From Ascaphus truei (taxonomy: Eukaryota; Chordata; Amphibia; Anura; Ascaphidae), in NCBI GenBank assembly GCA_036426205.1, contig WSYH01002495.1, positions 21,745 to 85,744 on the forward strand: a stretch of DNA of 64,000 nucleotides, written 5' to 3'. Numbering within the stretch: the first letter of the stretch is position 1; every line of letters starts with the position of its first letter. Shown piece by piece: positions 34,592 to 46,706 of this stretch. The translations under genes were made by a program, and so were the position numbers. The notes below the pieces were generated by a model. That model was not told the DNA's origin and ran no database searches. It was given only the letters and a program-made list of their open reading frames with translations.

Positions 34592-36370
34592 TGATTGTTA
34601 ATGTTTATTTTAAATGGACCCCCCCAAATGCACTATTTTTATGGGCACAGGATTGGTACCGCATGCCACCAAGGATCCTGGAACCCGCCGGGACCACCGA
34701 GGACCCCCAGACACCCGGGTAACCACCCGAGGACCCAGAAACCGTTGAAGACCATGGCAAAGGACCCCCAGGAACACCGCGATGGGGACTCACAGCGGAG
34801 GCCCCGTGCAACCCCGGGAGTCCCAGGGAGGAGGGTCCCTTGCCATTACACGCAGGGACCACCCGCTTGTCCCCACCAGCCTGTGAGGAGATAACATGTC
34901 TGTGCTTAAAAAAAATTGCTTGTTTGAGGCGAATGTGAGGGTTTTATGGGGTGATTGGGGACAGGGGGGGATGTGGGTGGTAGGCTGTTTGATCTTGCAC
35001 AATGTTTGTATGGGTCGACTGCCCCCCCGTTTATAAGCTGTGCCTAGTGTGTGTTTATGTTATGCCAGGCCGCTTCATTGCTAGCGGAATAATAGCTGCT
35101 AAGGTAATTAAACTGAATATGTACTTTGTTTTTGTCATAGTGTGCGGAGAGACAGGGGGGGTCTCCTGAGCTGTAAGAGTTGTTGAATTTCTGGGCTCAG
35201 GGGGACCCCCTGTTCCTGAGTTACAGGCCCCAGTAGGGGCATCGATGCGCCAGTATCTAAGCCATTTTTAAATCGTCACGCACCAGGAGACCGGGGTGAT
35301 AACTAATGAAGGAGGATACGTCGACTCAGCAGATTGGACCGTAACTCGGGAAGCGGGAGGGTTTGAGCTGAAATCAGATGCGGTTCATATCTGTCAAGAG
35401 GACCCCTGGCTCCCGCACCTAATAATAAAAAATTAGTAAATTAAGAGGAAGCTTCATTTACCATAGCAGAGTACCTGTAAGACGGAATGAAATAGTTTTT
35501 ATGTGTTATTGGGTTTGATAATAGTGTACATGAGCAGGGGATCTCCGTGAGCTGAACCGCATTTATTTGCAGCGACTGGGGACCCCCTGCGCATGAGATA
35601 CATGCCCGCTATGGGGTGCGATCCCCCCTGCCGGGATTTTTAATCCCACTGTCACAGGGGACGTGGGAGATTTAGAAGTCAGGGCAGCTGGGGGAGATAG
35701 ACGGCCCCCACCATCCTGGGCGGGTCTGGAAGGTCCGCCCGCGAGGGATAAAAGCCCTCAATGTGACCCCGACGTGACCCAAGGTGCTGGACGCGGACCC
35801 CCAGATAGAGGGGGGAAAGACCACCCAACCTCTGGGCGAAAGCGCCAGTCAGGAAGGGGGCCCCAAACGCGCCAAACCCCGTGGTCGGCAAAAGTCTTTC
35901 CCCCACCGCGGCCGGCGTGAAAATAATTGCGTAGAGCCGCAGGTTTGCGCAGCTCACCGCCGTAGTGTCCCTTGCCGCGCGGGAGCGCAAGTGTACAGTA
36001 AAGAATCCTCCACATGGGTGGGATTGAAAGCAGACAGGCCGAAGAGGGGAAGACCCTAGACAGCGCAGAGATTGAGCCCAGCGGAAATGAGTAGACTGCA
36101 GAAGGATTAGACGTAAATGGCAATGACGAAGACACGGAGACTGGTCGCTTTTATATTTATTGATGAGAGTATTGTGATATTTGCACTGAGAAAAGACGGA
36201 CCTTTACGTAAGAGGCGCTTATAGGCCGGTAGGTGACCACAAATCAACCCTGAACACCGAGCAGAGAAGTCCGTGAGGGAAAGACCCTCAACGTCGTTGA
36301 CGGTCACCTATGATGTGGAGTGACGCACTGTTCAGGGATACCCATCCCAAGAGGGTAAGATAGGAAGACC
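34592..36370. other. No gene recognised
   Basis: Contains repeated words such as GGGGACCCCCTG (35,200 and 35,578) and the hairpin-like GCTAGCGGAATAATAGCTGCT near 35,080, typical of dispersed repeats. A GC-rich patch at 35,640-36,050 has short frames only. I see no conserved protein or RNA. Confidence 0.35.
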
Positions 36371-37045
36371 GGGATAGGACCGATGAGAGAGAGAGAATGG
36401 TTGGTGGGAATAGTGAGCTGACAGGTGTATAAGAGAGGGCAGAGAGAGAGCGGGCACCATACAATTAGCTCTCTATATGACTCTTGTCATATCTGAACTA
36501 GACGAGAGGAAAAGAGAGAATGTATAGGAAGAGATAGAGAGGTTGGGATAAAGGAACATAGATGTAAGACATGGCCAGAGGAGAGAGAGGGCACAACCCG
36601 AAGAGAGGAGGGAGTGGGAGGAAGAAGAGAGAGAGAGAGAGAAGAAGGAAAGAGGAGAGAGAGAGAAGAGAGCCACCAAGAGAGGGAGGTAGGATGTTGA
36701 AAGAAGAGAGAGTGAAAGAGAGAGGGGAAGAAGAGAGAGTTGAGCGAGATAGGATGATGATGTAAGTAGAGGGAGGGAAGATGAGAGAGAAACGATGGAC
36801 TTATATCTATGATCTTATATGACAAAATATTACTTTGAATATACCCCACTCTCTATGTACTCTATATATCTCTCTCGTCTATCTGACAATCACATCTCTC
36901 ATCTCATCTAATGCAATATCTAGAGTATATCTGAAACATCTTATTCTGACATATCTCGATATCGTGCCCTCTATACGATCTTAGGCCCTCCTATATCTAT
37001 ATGATATCTAGTCTCGCGGCCCTATAGACCCCCCCCCCCCCCAGG
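36370..37045. repeat. GA-rich, then CTAT-rich low complexity
   Basis: (GA)n-rich to about 36,790, then ATCTCTCT/ATATCT-type sequence and a C-run at 37,029-37,042. Confidence 0.8.
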
Positions 37046-37650
37046 TTTACCAGGCTTCAAGGAGAATGCAGTATCCCTGCCGGTGTTTTGACTCCGCCCC
37101 CGTGTCTTCCCACACACGGCACGAGTGCAGATGTACTGCACCCGGCCACCGTACGCCTCCAGCCCCTGCAGGCCAGATTTTACTTCCGCCCGTGCTACTC
37201 GCTTCCCCTACACCTGCGCTCGCTTCTCCCGCGGCCAAAACTTTTAACCGCCGCACACGCGCTCGCCGACACACACGACCGCCGCGCTGGTTGTGAGCGG
37301 GCCGCAAAAATATCCGTTGCGGGCCGTATGCTTGACATGCCTGATCTAGGGTGACCATTTGTCCTGATTTTGCTGGGACAGTCCCGGTTTTTGCTGGGCT
37401 GTCCCGGTTGCCCGTCCGTTCCAGTTTTTCTCCCTGGTGCGTGGGGGAGTCGGCGACGATGCGTGGGGGGAGTGAGCGGCGGCGCCGAGGAGGAGGATGC
37501 GGCTGCCGGTAGTATTTTTTCCATTAGAATGCCGGGGGGCTGGGCTTTAGAGAGTAGAAGCAGGGGATTGGTTGGAGGTCAGAGTATGTCGGGGGCGGGG
37601 CTTAGTTCCGGGGCCGGATGGAGTGAGCTGCTTATCAGTGAGCTGCTTCT
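37046..37650. repeat. hAT-like end and AGGGTGACC repeat
   Basis: 37,290-37,343 is the inverted partner of the 30,009 repeat end (GCGGGCCGCAAAA ... GCTTGACATGC). It is followed at once by AGGGTGACCATTTGTCCTGA, the start of another dispersed element with GGGACAGTCCCGG words. Their far ends were not found. Confidence 0.4.
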
Positions 37651-37656
37651 GAATGA

Positions 37657-37905
37657 GGTGTGTGTGTGTGTCCTGTCTGTCTGTGTGTGTCCTGTCTGTG
37701 TGTGTGTGTGTCCTGTCTGTGTGTGTGTGTCCTGTCTGTGTGTGTGTGTCCTGTCTGTGTGTGTGTGTGTGTGTGTGTCCTGTCTGTGTGTGTGTCATAG
37801 GAGGAGAGGTATGAGGAGAGAGAGATATGAGGAGAGAGAGATATGAGGAGAGAGAGATATGAGGAGAGAGAGATATGAGGAGAGAGAGAGAGATATGAGG
37901 AGCTG
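37657..37905. repeat. TGTG-CCTGTC microsatellite and GAGAGATATGAG repeat
   Basis: (TGTGTGTGTCCTGTC)n to 37,797, then (GAGGAGAGAGAGATAT)n to 37,905. It abuts the 3' end of a Penelope-like fragment. Confidence 0.9.
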
Positions 37906-37934
37906 AGGGGAAGGTATGGGGAGGGGGAGATATG

Positions 37935-38410
37935 CATTTCCTGTTTATTTAATACCCCCTCTCTATGGCCTCCTCTAGCGTTACAAGGGATATGTTCAAT
38001 TGCCATATAGGAAAAGTTGGCTATTCCCCCTTTAGGGCATCTGGAGAAGTGTCTGGGAACTGGATGAGACACATCATTCTTTTTAATAAGCCTGACATGC
38101 TCGGCAATGCGGGTCTTGACTGGCCGAATGGTTCGTCTCACATATAATTTTTTGCAACCACATCTCAAAAGATAAATGGTGTAGGATGTATTACAATTCA
38201 AAAATTCTTTAATAAAATATTTTTTTCCATTGATGTCAGTTTGGACAAATTTTGTACTATGAACATATTTACACATGGAACAATTTCCACATGCATAAAA
38301 ACCTTTAGGAATACTACCAATTCTTTTAATGGTAGGAAATGTATTGGGTGTACACTCTGAACACACTCCATCCGGCCGGCATCAATCAGGAGTGGGAACT
38401 GAAACACTTC
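37935..38410 (-). pseudogene. Penelope-like element C-terminus with GIY-YIG nuclease
   Basis: Minus-strand frame 38,366-37,935: GFYACGNCSMCKYVHSTKFV is the Cys-rich linker (CGNCSMC), and TIYLLRCGCKKLYVRRTIRP holds the GIY-YIG core (IYLL ... LYVRRT) followed by VKTRIAEHVRLI and HFSRCP. In Penelope-like elements this endonuclease follows the RT and nicks target DNA. The residue after LYV, Gly in active GIY-YIG enzymes, is Arg. The RT is absent upstream of about 38,410, so this is a truncated copy. Confidence 0.88.
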
Positions 38411-39070
38411 CTGATGGGGTAATGGCTAAGTTTTGGGGTGGGTTCACAGTGTTCACCCAATTACATTGTGATCTGGGAGGTGACATATTAAGTTACTGTC
38501 TGTCATGCGGTTGCCACTGTATTCATGGATATGAATTATGTGAATAAATTGATAAAATGTTTATATCCCTTTAAAGTGAATCTTGATACTGAAAATGCTT
38601 TATAAGTACAAAAAAGATTTTATAAGTACTAGATATATGAAATCCTTTGTTATACATCTGTATACTTCCATTAATTGATATAGCTTTATATAATAATATT
38701 GATGCTGGTAACTTAAAACATCAGTAGTTGTGTTTTTAAATTTATCCATTATATGTTCTGTTTTGTTTTTAAGATTTTTCATGTGTATGTTGTAAATACC
38801 TTGTTGTGCAGCCATTGCTATGGGGATTGTTGGGGAGATAGTTATCCACTTTAATGATTAATCTACCACAGGTGAGGTTTAAATACGTTCCCTGTTTCTA
38901 TTGGTGGCATACACTCACCACTCCCTATATCTATTTGGCTGCCATACACTATCAGCACTCTTTGAAAAAGTCCATAGCCTGGACGAAACATGTTAGAGTG
39001 TTTGCCTGATGTTTGCTGCTAGCGATCAATAAAGTTTTTTTAGACATCCATGCGTTGGCTGCTGAAGTTG
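38411..39070 (+). repeat. Penelope-like end region with CTTTGA-GAAAC module
   Basis: AT-rich and non-coding. At 38,960-38,989 the plus strand reads CTTTGAAAAAGTCC, a short loop, GGAC then GAAAC, a 4-bp GTCC/GGAC stem in the layout of a hammerhead stem II. It is followed by ATCAATAAAG near 39,025. Its direction is opposite to the adjacent GIY-YIG frame, so it may be a separate or inverted copy. Confidence 0.45.
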
Positions 39071-39128
39071 CTGTGAACCACGGACCATCTTACCCCCTTC
39101 TTCATGTTTGGAGAGCTCCGGCAAGCGG

Positions 39129-39181
39129 GGGAATTTTAAAATTCCCTAAGACCTACGCTTCCGTGCGCACGGAAGCGTAGG
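39129..39181. repeat. Two adjacent perfect palindromes
   Basis: GGGAATTTTAAAATTCCC (39,129-39,146) and a 30-bp palindrome centred at 39,166/39,167 (half-site CCTACGCTTCCGTGC, 39,152-39,181). Confidence 0.85.
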
Positions 39182-39821
39182 CGAGCCCCTACTAAAGCCG
39201 CTTTAATTGCGACTATAGGGGCTCAGTGCTGAGAGGGAGCGCGCGTCAGCACGCTTCAGCAAGCACGCGATAAACATAGCCGAGGCCTAAGAGTGCAGGG
39301 AAAGGTGGGATGTGTGTGTGTGATTGTGTGTCTGCCAAGTTAAACACTATATTAACAACTTTAAAATAGTTAATTCTCCCGTAATTTAAAGTAAAAGTAT
39401 AGTAAATTCAGCATACAAACAGAATTTACTACTCCTCTCCGTTTTAGCCTTTCCCCTTGCTCTGATCTCCGTCCCTCTGCTTTCCCCCTTGCCTGACATC
39501 AGTCCCCTTGTAGCCAGAGACGTCTCCAAAACACAAATTGCAACTTTCGCAACGGCTACGGAGACATGTGACGTCATCCGTATTTGTAGCTGGCACTATG
39601 AGCGCAGCCTTAAGCTAAGTCCATGCTGCCGCAGACCACGCGGAGGCGTCCGTGCTCTCGACAGCAGGAGATGGCGTGCGTTGCGCGAGAAATCAGTTGG
39701 AAACTGATTTTTAGGCGCGACGGGCAGTTCACTTGAGCGGTTTGCCCAATGAGAGTGAACCCGCTGGTGTGGCCTGTGGCTCCCATTCAATCAAACTGTG
39801 GGTACGTACAAGTGAACCAAC
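39182..39821. other. No gene recognised
   Basis: Contains GCGCGCGTCAGCACGCTTCA near 39,238 and a small hairpin AAATCAGT-TGGA-ACTGATTT near 39,690. These are probably parts of MITEs. Confidence 0.35.
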
Positions 39822-39829
39822 GTATATAC

Positions 39830-40175
39830 CAGCGGTGCGCAATATTTTTTGCTTGCGCCCCCCCCCCCATCTGCTTCCCTCCCTGCTCGCGCCCCCCCCT
39901 TTCTTACCATCTCTTTTGCTCCCGGCGTCCAATAACGCCGGGAGGTCACATGACAGCAGGTTGCCATGCCAACGTGACGTCACTTGACCCTGCGACATCA
40001 TTTGATGCCGCGTTGCCATGGCGACGTGTCGCCGAAGAGAATGTCAGTGAAGTTGCAGAGGCCTCATGTGATCCCCTGGCATTTAAATGCCTTCAGGGAA
40101 GAGCACGGGGCGGGGCCTCTGGAACCGCCCGCGCCCCCCTGAATAATCTTGCACACCCCGATTTGCGCACTGCTG
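39830..40175. mobile_element. hAT-type MITE with 8-bp target duplication
   Basis: 346 bp starting CAGCGGTGCGCAA and ending TTTGCGCACTGCTG (imperfect terminal inverted repeats). GTATATAC stands at 39,822-39,829 and 40,176-40,183, a perfect 8-bp duplication as made by hAT transposases. The inside has a C-run and TTGCCATG/ACGTCA words shared with 16,340-16,480. No coding capacity. Confidence 0.88.
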
Positions 40176-40183
40176 GTATATAC

Positions 40184-41022
40184 ATTGTTCTCCATTAACT
40201 TCTGTTCACCTATAAAGCTGTAGAGAAGAAAGAAAAGACAAGTCACATTACCTGTATTATCAACCTGTATCTTTTTCCAGCTCGTGTATAAAATAGAAAT
40301 TACTTTGAGACCTCACTAACTCTCCCAATTTTAGATCTGTGAATTGTGTGAAAAACGAGGAAGAACAGAACCTTGTGGCGTTGCAGTCACACAGGAAAAT
40401 CTACTACAGAACCTGCACAGACCTCCCCCCCCCACACACAGAGCTCCTGGAGATGCATATGGGAAAGAGCTTGGTATCAAGGTGGGTACACTGTGGAAAA
40501 GTAACGTGACAGCACAAGTTAATCAGGAATATGTGTGTTACGTGGTTTTTACATCTCTATTGTCTTATAACTGATAAATTGCAAATAGTGATAGATCTGC
40601 ATACACCATTACGTGTCAACTAGATCTTAATATCACTAAACCTGACAAAGGTCCAGATACATCAAGCTGCGGTAACCAAAAATGCCATATTACCGCCCAT
40701 AAAAAAGTGCCTTATTACAGTGCGATGAATCAGCGTTGCAACGCCAAAAAAAAAGCAGTTTTTATCGAACCCGTTAAAAGCATCAGATCCGATACAAAAC
40801 AGGCATAATAACACATTTTCAAGTAAAAACTGCTATTTATCGGAACAGATGACCAGCAGAAATACCGCAAATATTTGATCACCTTCTCCAGGCTGGCGTA
40901 TGCCCTGTCTTTCCTATGTATATAATGGCCATTATATACATAGGCAAGATGAGCTCTGCTAAACCAACAAGGAATAGATGATAAAATAGTTGGTAAAATA
41001 TATTACAGTACATATTAACCCC
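40184..41022. other. Non-coding with a 32-bp palindrome
   Basis: 40,913-40,944 is a perfect palindrome (half-site CCTATGTATATAATGG). The stretch 40,650-40,900 has short ATTACCG/TTTATCG words suggestive of an AT-rich MITE. No gene. Confidence 0.5.
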
Positions 41023-43613
41023 TGTGACGGTAGGGGTAGCTGGCTGATCAAATAAAGAGAAATCCCAGCTAGTTACCCCTAAAGAAATGTATAACTTGGC
41101 TGGCTTGGTAATTTATATTTCAGCCCAATGTATGTAATGTCTGGGGAAGTACAGGGAATATGGGCTAGCTGTGTGTAATTTTAAGTCCTGTGTTTTACAT
41201 AAATACCTTAAGTTTGTATTTATTCCTGTGTTAGTGTCACGGGAGACCAGGTTTATCAATACCTTTTCATACCGGGATCATTGATTGAGCAAATCAAGGA
41301 GGTAGAATAAATTATAATTTATTTCAGGAAAAGACATACACACAATGTAACACAATTTACAGGGTTAACACACTTACTGGGAACAGGGCTAACAAAGAAA
41401 TCTATCCTTTAAAACGAAATTCACAAAAATTACCTCTGAAGTTACCCTTTCCACTGACCGGGAGGTAGTCACGAAAGTCCTGGAACTGATTTCGGCATGC
41501 AAACGCTACGTTCTCAAAAGTGGGACTTAGAAAAATTCTTGAGTCAAAATCTTTGAAGCCGCCTCACCTCTATTCAGCACAGAGCATCTTTGAATTTGCC
41601 TTTGTTGGTTTGGCGCTTGGAATCTGTTCTCCTGATTGGGTGCAAGGCTCCTTATGGGTTTCAGGGTCTCATTCACCAACCTCTACAGCCTATCAGAGTG
41701 TCGGAATTCTCCTGCCAGACAGTCACCGATTTGCCGGTATTGTAAAGCCGGACGGGCACCTTTCATTCTGCAAAGGGGCATGCGCCAACCTGGCAAATGG
41801 TGGCTGGATAGCTCTGTGTTAGCCCAGTTTGCGGGTACTCAAGCAGAACTGCAGTACCCCTCCTGTTCTAACACCTTGGCATCCCTGAGGCTTTCAAGTC
41901 CGGACTCCGCACAGACCCATAGGCACCAAGCTTGGTAGCCATCTGGTCCCTCGGAATTCATGACTTAGAAATCCCACAGTTCATTTATTGGTTATCAGTA
42001 TATATTCCTATTAAACACAACTCTCTAATAAAATATACTGTGCCCTGTATCTTGTGTGATAAACTGTAAGTCACTATTCTGGTGCCTGGGATGGAGTGAG
42101 GGGATATACTGCTTACTCTCACTAGCCTCATTCTTGGCACACTTTAGAAAATAACTTTTAAAACTTTTTATACACAAGAAATCACTCTCAGCTTTATCAC
42201 ATAGCTGGAGCATCCCCTGAACCCCTAGACCAGCTTCAGGGTACCTGGGCATGTATCTGGGCACCCTTCCTTATACCAGGGACCCCCTGTTATACTAGGG
42301 ACCCCGTGTATGGTTGCATGTGTACATTAACTCCTTCATGCCTGAAGGAAAATCCGTTATTTCCTTCACCAGGCTTCAGAACCAAAAGGAACCTATTCTC
42401 TGCCAAGAAAACTGAAGCCTTGTGACTGGATACACCATCTGCACCGTTTTGCAGCAGACTTCCCCGGGAAGCTTTCACGCCCTGCCACTGTTATCTTCGA
42501 TCTTTGGGGAACTTTCAGGCCTGGTAGACGAATGAAACGTAACGCAAGCCAGGTTTCAAATCCTTTGTCTCAATTTATTACTCATAGGGTAATGACTTTT
42601 ATACAGAAAAAAGAAGATATTGGTTAGAGGCGTAACATAGGCGTATCATAGGCGTGTCTTGGGCGTAGCTTTGATTAGAGGCGTGATTTAGGGGCAGGAC
42701 ATATTAGTGGCGTGATTCTTGGGACGTGTCTTTCCCAATACAAGCAATGTCTGAATACAGCTTATTCATTGTCTGTTATCAAAAGAGACCTTGAGTCTTT
42801 AGCAACTATATTACACTATTTTGCTTCTTGCAGAGAACCATTCTATTATATTCTAACTAAAACATCAGGAAATTGACAACACAAAAGTATCGTAGTAATA
42901 TCCTGACCAGGAAGAAAGGAAATGCAATTTGGCAGAAACTGAGTACATTTAGGAATTATATTTCAGCAAAAGGCTGACTACAGAATCTTAACTAGTTATG
43001 ACCATACAAAATGGAAGCTTAACATGAGTGCAGATTCTGGCCTGACATACTGGTCCTAACAATGCCCATTTACCTTGTCTGATTGATGCTGCAGCGGAAA
43101 TCCTGGCGGTGAGTTGTAAGAACGTTTTCAGAGTCAGAGTTTGACCGGAGCAATGTTCTTGGCTGTATCTGAGAATCTCACTCGATTCACGGATCCAACT
43201 TTTGGGGTATCCCATAACTCCGGAACCCCGATACATAGACACATTCTGTAAAGACTTTCTCCAGAAAATCCACCCTGAAACTTACAGCCTAGAAATCTCC
43301 CGGTCCCAGCACCCCAGGAAAGGCAAAAGACAAACAAATCTTTAATGTCGCATAATCTGCACACAGTCAAAGTAATGCAGTTCTGACATCTGGGTCCAAG
43401 AGCTGAAACTCTAGGACCTCAACACATGGATCAGGGGTAATCAAGTGGGCTTATCCTTTATTAGTGAACCTGGTTAACCCCTTCACCTTTGCAGTTAGCA
43501 ATTCCCCCCCAGCTTAGATACTTGGTATTGTGTGGTGATGAATTTAACATGTCAGTCCTGCAAATGTAAATTATGCTATGTTATGTGCCTGTTCCTATCA
43601 TTTCTATGGAGGG
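41023..43613 (+). mobile_element. 5' LTR, split by a later insertion and 3'-truncated
   Basis: 41,023-41,234 and 43,499-43,613 align end to end with 46,707-47,010 of the 3' LTR (shared CCCAATGTATGTAATGTCTGG, cut here; ACTTGGTATTGTGTGGTGAT; TATCATTTCTATGGAGGGA). After 43,613 the rest of the LTR and any primer-binding site are missing. Confidence 0.82.
41235..43493 (-). mobile_element. Nested 2.26-kb LTR-type element
   Basis: Starts TGTCACGGGAG and ends CCTTTGCA on the plus strand, flanked by GTTAG on both sides (41,230-41,234 and 43,494-43,498), a 5-bp target duplication. Read on the minus strand it begins TGCAAAGGTG and ends CTGGTCTCCCGTGACA, which resembles the end of the host LTR (CTGGTCTACCATGACA), so minus is the likely sense. 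No protein domain is seen. A very long solo LTR is most likely. Confidence 0.75.
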
Positions 43614-43685
43614 AAAACACGTTTTTACAAAATCAGGAATCACACTCTGTTTTGTGTCACTTAAGTTTAATGCCCAAAGGTGAAC

Positions 43686-44838
43686 ATGGCTTCCCGATCA
43701 GGACGGTATCGGTCCTGGAGCCAAGAAGCAATCGCTGCCAAATGTGAGACCTTCGGTCTGCAAACGGAGAGCCGCAGCAGAGCTGAGCTGAAAGCCATAC
43801 TTGAGGAACATGAAGTTGCCCTTGCCAGTGCTAATCCAGCAGGAGCTGTTGCCTTTAGCTAGAGCGGAGGAATGCAGCCAGGGGGACCAGTCCAGGTCGC
43901 CCCGGTGGCTCAAGGGGTACCCGTGGTATAGTTCGCCTGAGGATATTGCGGCTATGATATAAATCCTGGGGCCCGGACCTACGGTTGCAGACAAAATACA
44001 GTAGATTCAGTCCCTGGAGCATCACTCGGCAGCTTCCGTGCCCAGCACCCATCAGGACTATACTCAGTACCGTCCCCCCAAGATAACTCATCAGAGTTTT
44101 GGGAAATTTATTGATGGGGTCACGGATATGGATGGGTACCTCGGGAGCTTTGAGAAGCAGTGCCGGCGGTACTCTCTCCCACCAGCTGAGTGGGTCAGGT
44201 TCCTGTTCCGTCAGCTGACTGGCCAGGCACAGTAGGCATATGAGACGATCAACTCAGATGCCAGTGGGGATTATGAGTACGTGAAGACGGTCCTGCTAAA
44301 ACGGTACAGCATCACTCCCGAGAATTACCGGGACTGGCTCCGGTCAGAGGACAAGACTGCCCAGGACACTCGTGTGGACTATATGACCCGGATTGTTCAA
44401 TGGAGTACTCGGTGGGTAGAGGGGTGCAATGGCTGTACCTACCCGGAGCTGCTCGACCTGATCTTCCACGAGCAGTTCTACCATAGATGCTTGCCAGAAG
44501 TCCAGGAGTGGGTCCTTGACCGCAATCCAGCTAACTGTGAGGAGGCAGCCACTGTGGCAAATGACTTTGTGACCACCCGTCCTCAGCATAGGACGTTATT
44601 GGTACCACCGACTGTGGCTCCAGTAACCCCAGTACAGGGCAGTGCTCCCCAGCTACAGGATGGACGGCAGCAGTGCAGCAGCTTCAGACCCAGATGCAGC
44701 CCGCAGTTGCCAAAGTTTAACTTTTGCACCCAGGGGTGCCAGACAGTCGTTGTGGGAGTCTCCTGCAACAAGGAACTCTCGGGCAGCCTGATAGGATCTG
44801 GCTGGGGCACCGGTACCCATGGACGGGGATGCCGGTGA
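43686..44838 (+). pseudogene. Gag with SCAN-type capsid domain
   Basis: Begins MASRSGRYRSWSQEAIAAKC with a helical RSRAELKAILEEHE segment (43,686-43,862). After a frame change the capsid follows: FGKFIDGVTDMDGYLGSFEK, then an in-frame TAG at 44,233, then YVKTVLLKRYSITPENYRDW, CTYPELLDLIFHEQFYHRCL and PEVQEWVLDRNPANCEEAA. The LIxxEQF...LPPEVQxWV pattern is that of SCAN domains, which are known to descend from the capsid of Gmr1-like Ty3/gypsy elements. It would form the capsid shell. One stop and at least one frameshift disable it. Confidence 0.85.
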
Positions 44839-45524
44839 AAGTATATAGAGGATGATCGTGTGACACTTATCACACAGAGCCACGGTTGGGCAGTTGCCCA
44901 GGCAAAGGTGCAGTCGGCACCCATGCAGACCAAGGTGGTTTGTGCTCCCCAGCTTTTGGAGCCCGCCCCACACATCGCGCCTCTACTCTCGGAGCCCTAA
45001 CATGCAGCGGACCTCGAAGGGATCCGGCAGGTAAGTCAGACCACGCCCGAGCAGTATCCCCATGTATGTAATGTTCCCCATGGTGACTATGCTCAGACTA
45101 TCGGACAGACAGGGAACTACCAAAACTCTGCGAAGGGTACCAGGAGATGGTGCAGGTAAATTCCGATTTACCTGCGACCATAGTAGGCATTTTGCCTGGG
45201 TACCGGTTGCAGGAGCTATGGCTAATGTAGAGGCAGCAAAAGACCAGGTAGTGGTCCCTTGGAGTTATAGGGAAGGCTCCCCAGCTCGCAGCTCCCCTGT
45301 GGGAGTGGAAGCGAGAGATGGTAGGGAGACAGAGGGTCCGTGCTATGGATGAGCCAGTGTACTGATCGCACGTAAACCCAGGCGATCAGCAGCCCCTCCA
45401 TCAGACTGGCTACAATATCTTAATGGGGAGGGAAAGGTTAGACAGGGAGATCAGGGACACGCAGCAGTACTATAGGGATTTAGTGACTCGTTATAGTGTC
45501 CTGACAGACCCCTGACTAGGATGA
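44839..45524 (+). pseudogene. Decayed gag C-terminus
   Basis: A sequence like FRFTCDHSRHFAWVPVAG near 45,150-45,205 looks like a degraded CCHC zinc knuckle (Cys, His, Trp kept; others lost). Several stops. No protease or RT motif follows before the solo LTR. Confidence 0.35.
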
Positions 45525-46337
45525 TGTGAGGAATTGTCATCCTGGCGGCTGTGGACCGTCTTCTCACCTTACTGACCCTTTCACGACGTACATCCAGGAT
45601 GCGCATTCGTCTGGTCCAGTGATGTGTGCGGACCTTGCGCGGTCTGTTCCTGCCCCGCCCCCCGCTCTGATGCACGACGGGGCGTTAGTCCAGCTTCCCT
45701 GCGGATGCGCGGTCCAAGCCCCGCTCTAATGATCGACGGAACCGGCTTCGCCCACTGACCCCCATGATGCGCGCGATCGGTCCCGCCTCCAGTTCTGATC
45801 AGGGTGCATCATAGGGCACACCTGTGTGCACCGGCAGCCTATTGAATTCTTACTTCCTGGTTCCGCCCTGGCTTGCTATTGGATAATCCTCCTATTTATA
45901 CCCTTCACTTGCATCCTGTCTTTGCTGAGCATAGTCTAGTGTGACGCCATGCCTTGCTGCATTCTGTTACTGAGACCTTGCCTTGCCTGCCTGTTAACCT
46001 CTTGTTGCCTGAACCCTGCTAGTACCTTGGACCCTGCTTCTCTCCACTCCTGATCCGGCTTGCATGACCATTCTCCAATCTCATGTCCTGACCTTGGCTA
46101 AGTACTCAGACGATCCGACAATCTCCTATCCTGAACCTGGCTGCGTACCCTGACGATCCGCTACTCTCCTCTCCTGAACCTGGCAAGTACCCCACTACTC
46201 TCACATCTCCAATCCTGACCTGGCTTGAATTACTATTCTATATCCTAGGCGCGCCCGCATGACTGTGGGTTGGCATTACTCAATTCCCTACCTCAGCACC
46301 GCGGTCGCGCTTCGTTTGTGGTGAGCTACGCATTACA
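45525..46337 (+). mobile_element. Solo LTR nested in the gag-only element
   Basis: 813 bp from TGTGAGGAATTG to CGCATTACA, flanked by GATGA at 45,520-45,524 and 46,338-46,342. It has ATTGG plus TTTATACCC around 45,880-45,903 as CCAAT/TATA-like promoter elements. It shares its first ten bases with the solo LTR at 14,562, so it may be a related family. Confidence 0.85.
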
Positions 46338-46706
46338 GATGACTGACCAGAGGGCATTGGTGCTGGCAGCCTGATACCAAGAAGATGGACTGGCAATGAC
46401 AGAACTATGTTCCTTCCTTGCTGCAGTCAGCAGCCCCAAGCCCCTGCAGTCTTTTGTGACCTCAGTGATCAGTGTCCCCATACCCAGGGATGGACCCCAC
46501 GGTGGAGGGGGGGAACCAGTGTGTTTTTACATCTGATCAGTGACCTGATGGACGTGGACCAGGGAGGGGGCAAGAACCCTCAGCAGGCTGAAGGACTGTA
46601 TCAGCCAGAAAGACTGTGTCCTACCTCAAGAACCTCAATTTCTGTCAGGCTCAGAAAGACATCTGAGAGGGTGACTGTCCTGGAGCCTTCACCTTGAGGG
46701 GGGAGG
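46338..46706 (+). other. Internal region up to the polypurine tract
   Basis: Non-coding or too decayed to read. Ends in CCTTGAGGGGGGAGG directly before the 3' LTR. Confidence 0.6.

Noticed and set aside
35640..36060. GC-rich patch as possible snRNA, CpG-island promoter or protein exon
   Set aside because: No snRNA consensus boxes, no conserved frame; CpG content alone is not enough.
30009..37343. A single 7.3-kb hAT element bounded by GCATGTCAA ... TTGACATGC
   Set aside because: The inverted ends match only loosely, no 8-bp duplication is visible, and a third similar end occurs at 28,683; they are more likely separate insertions.
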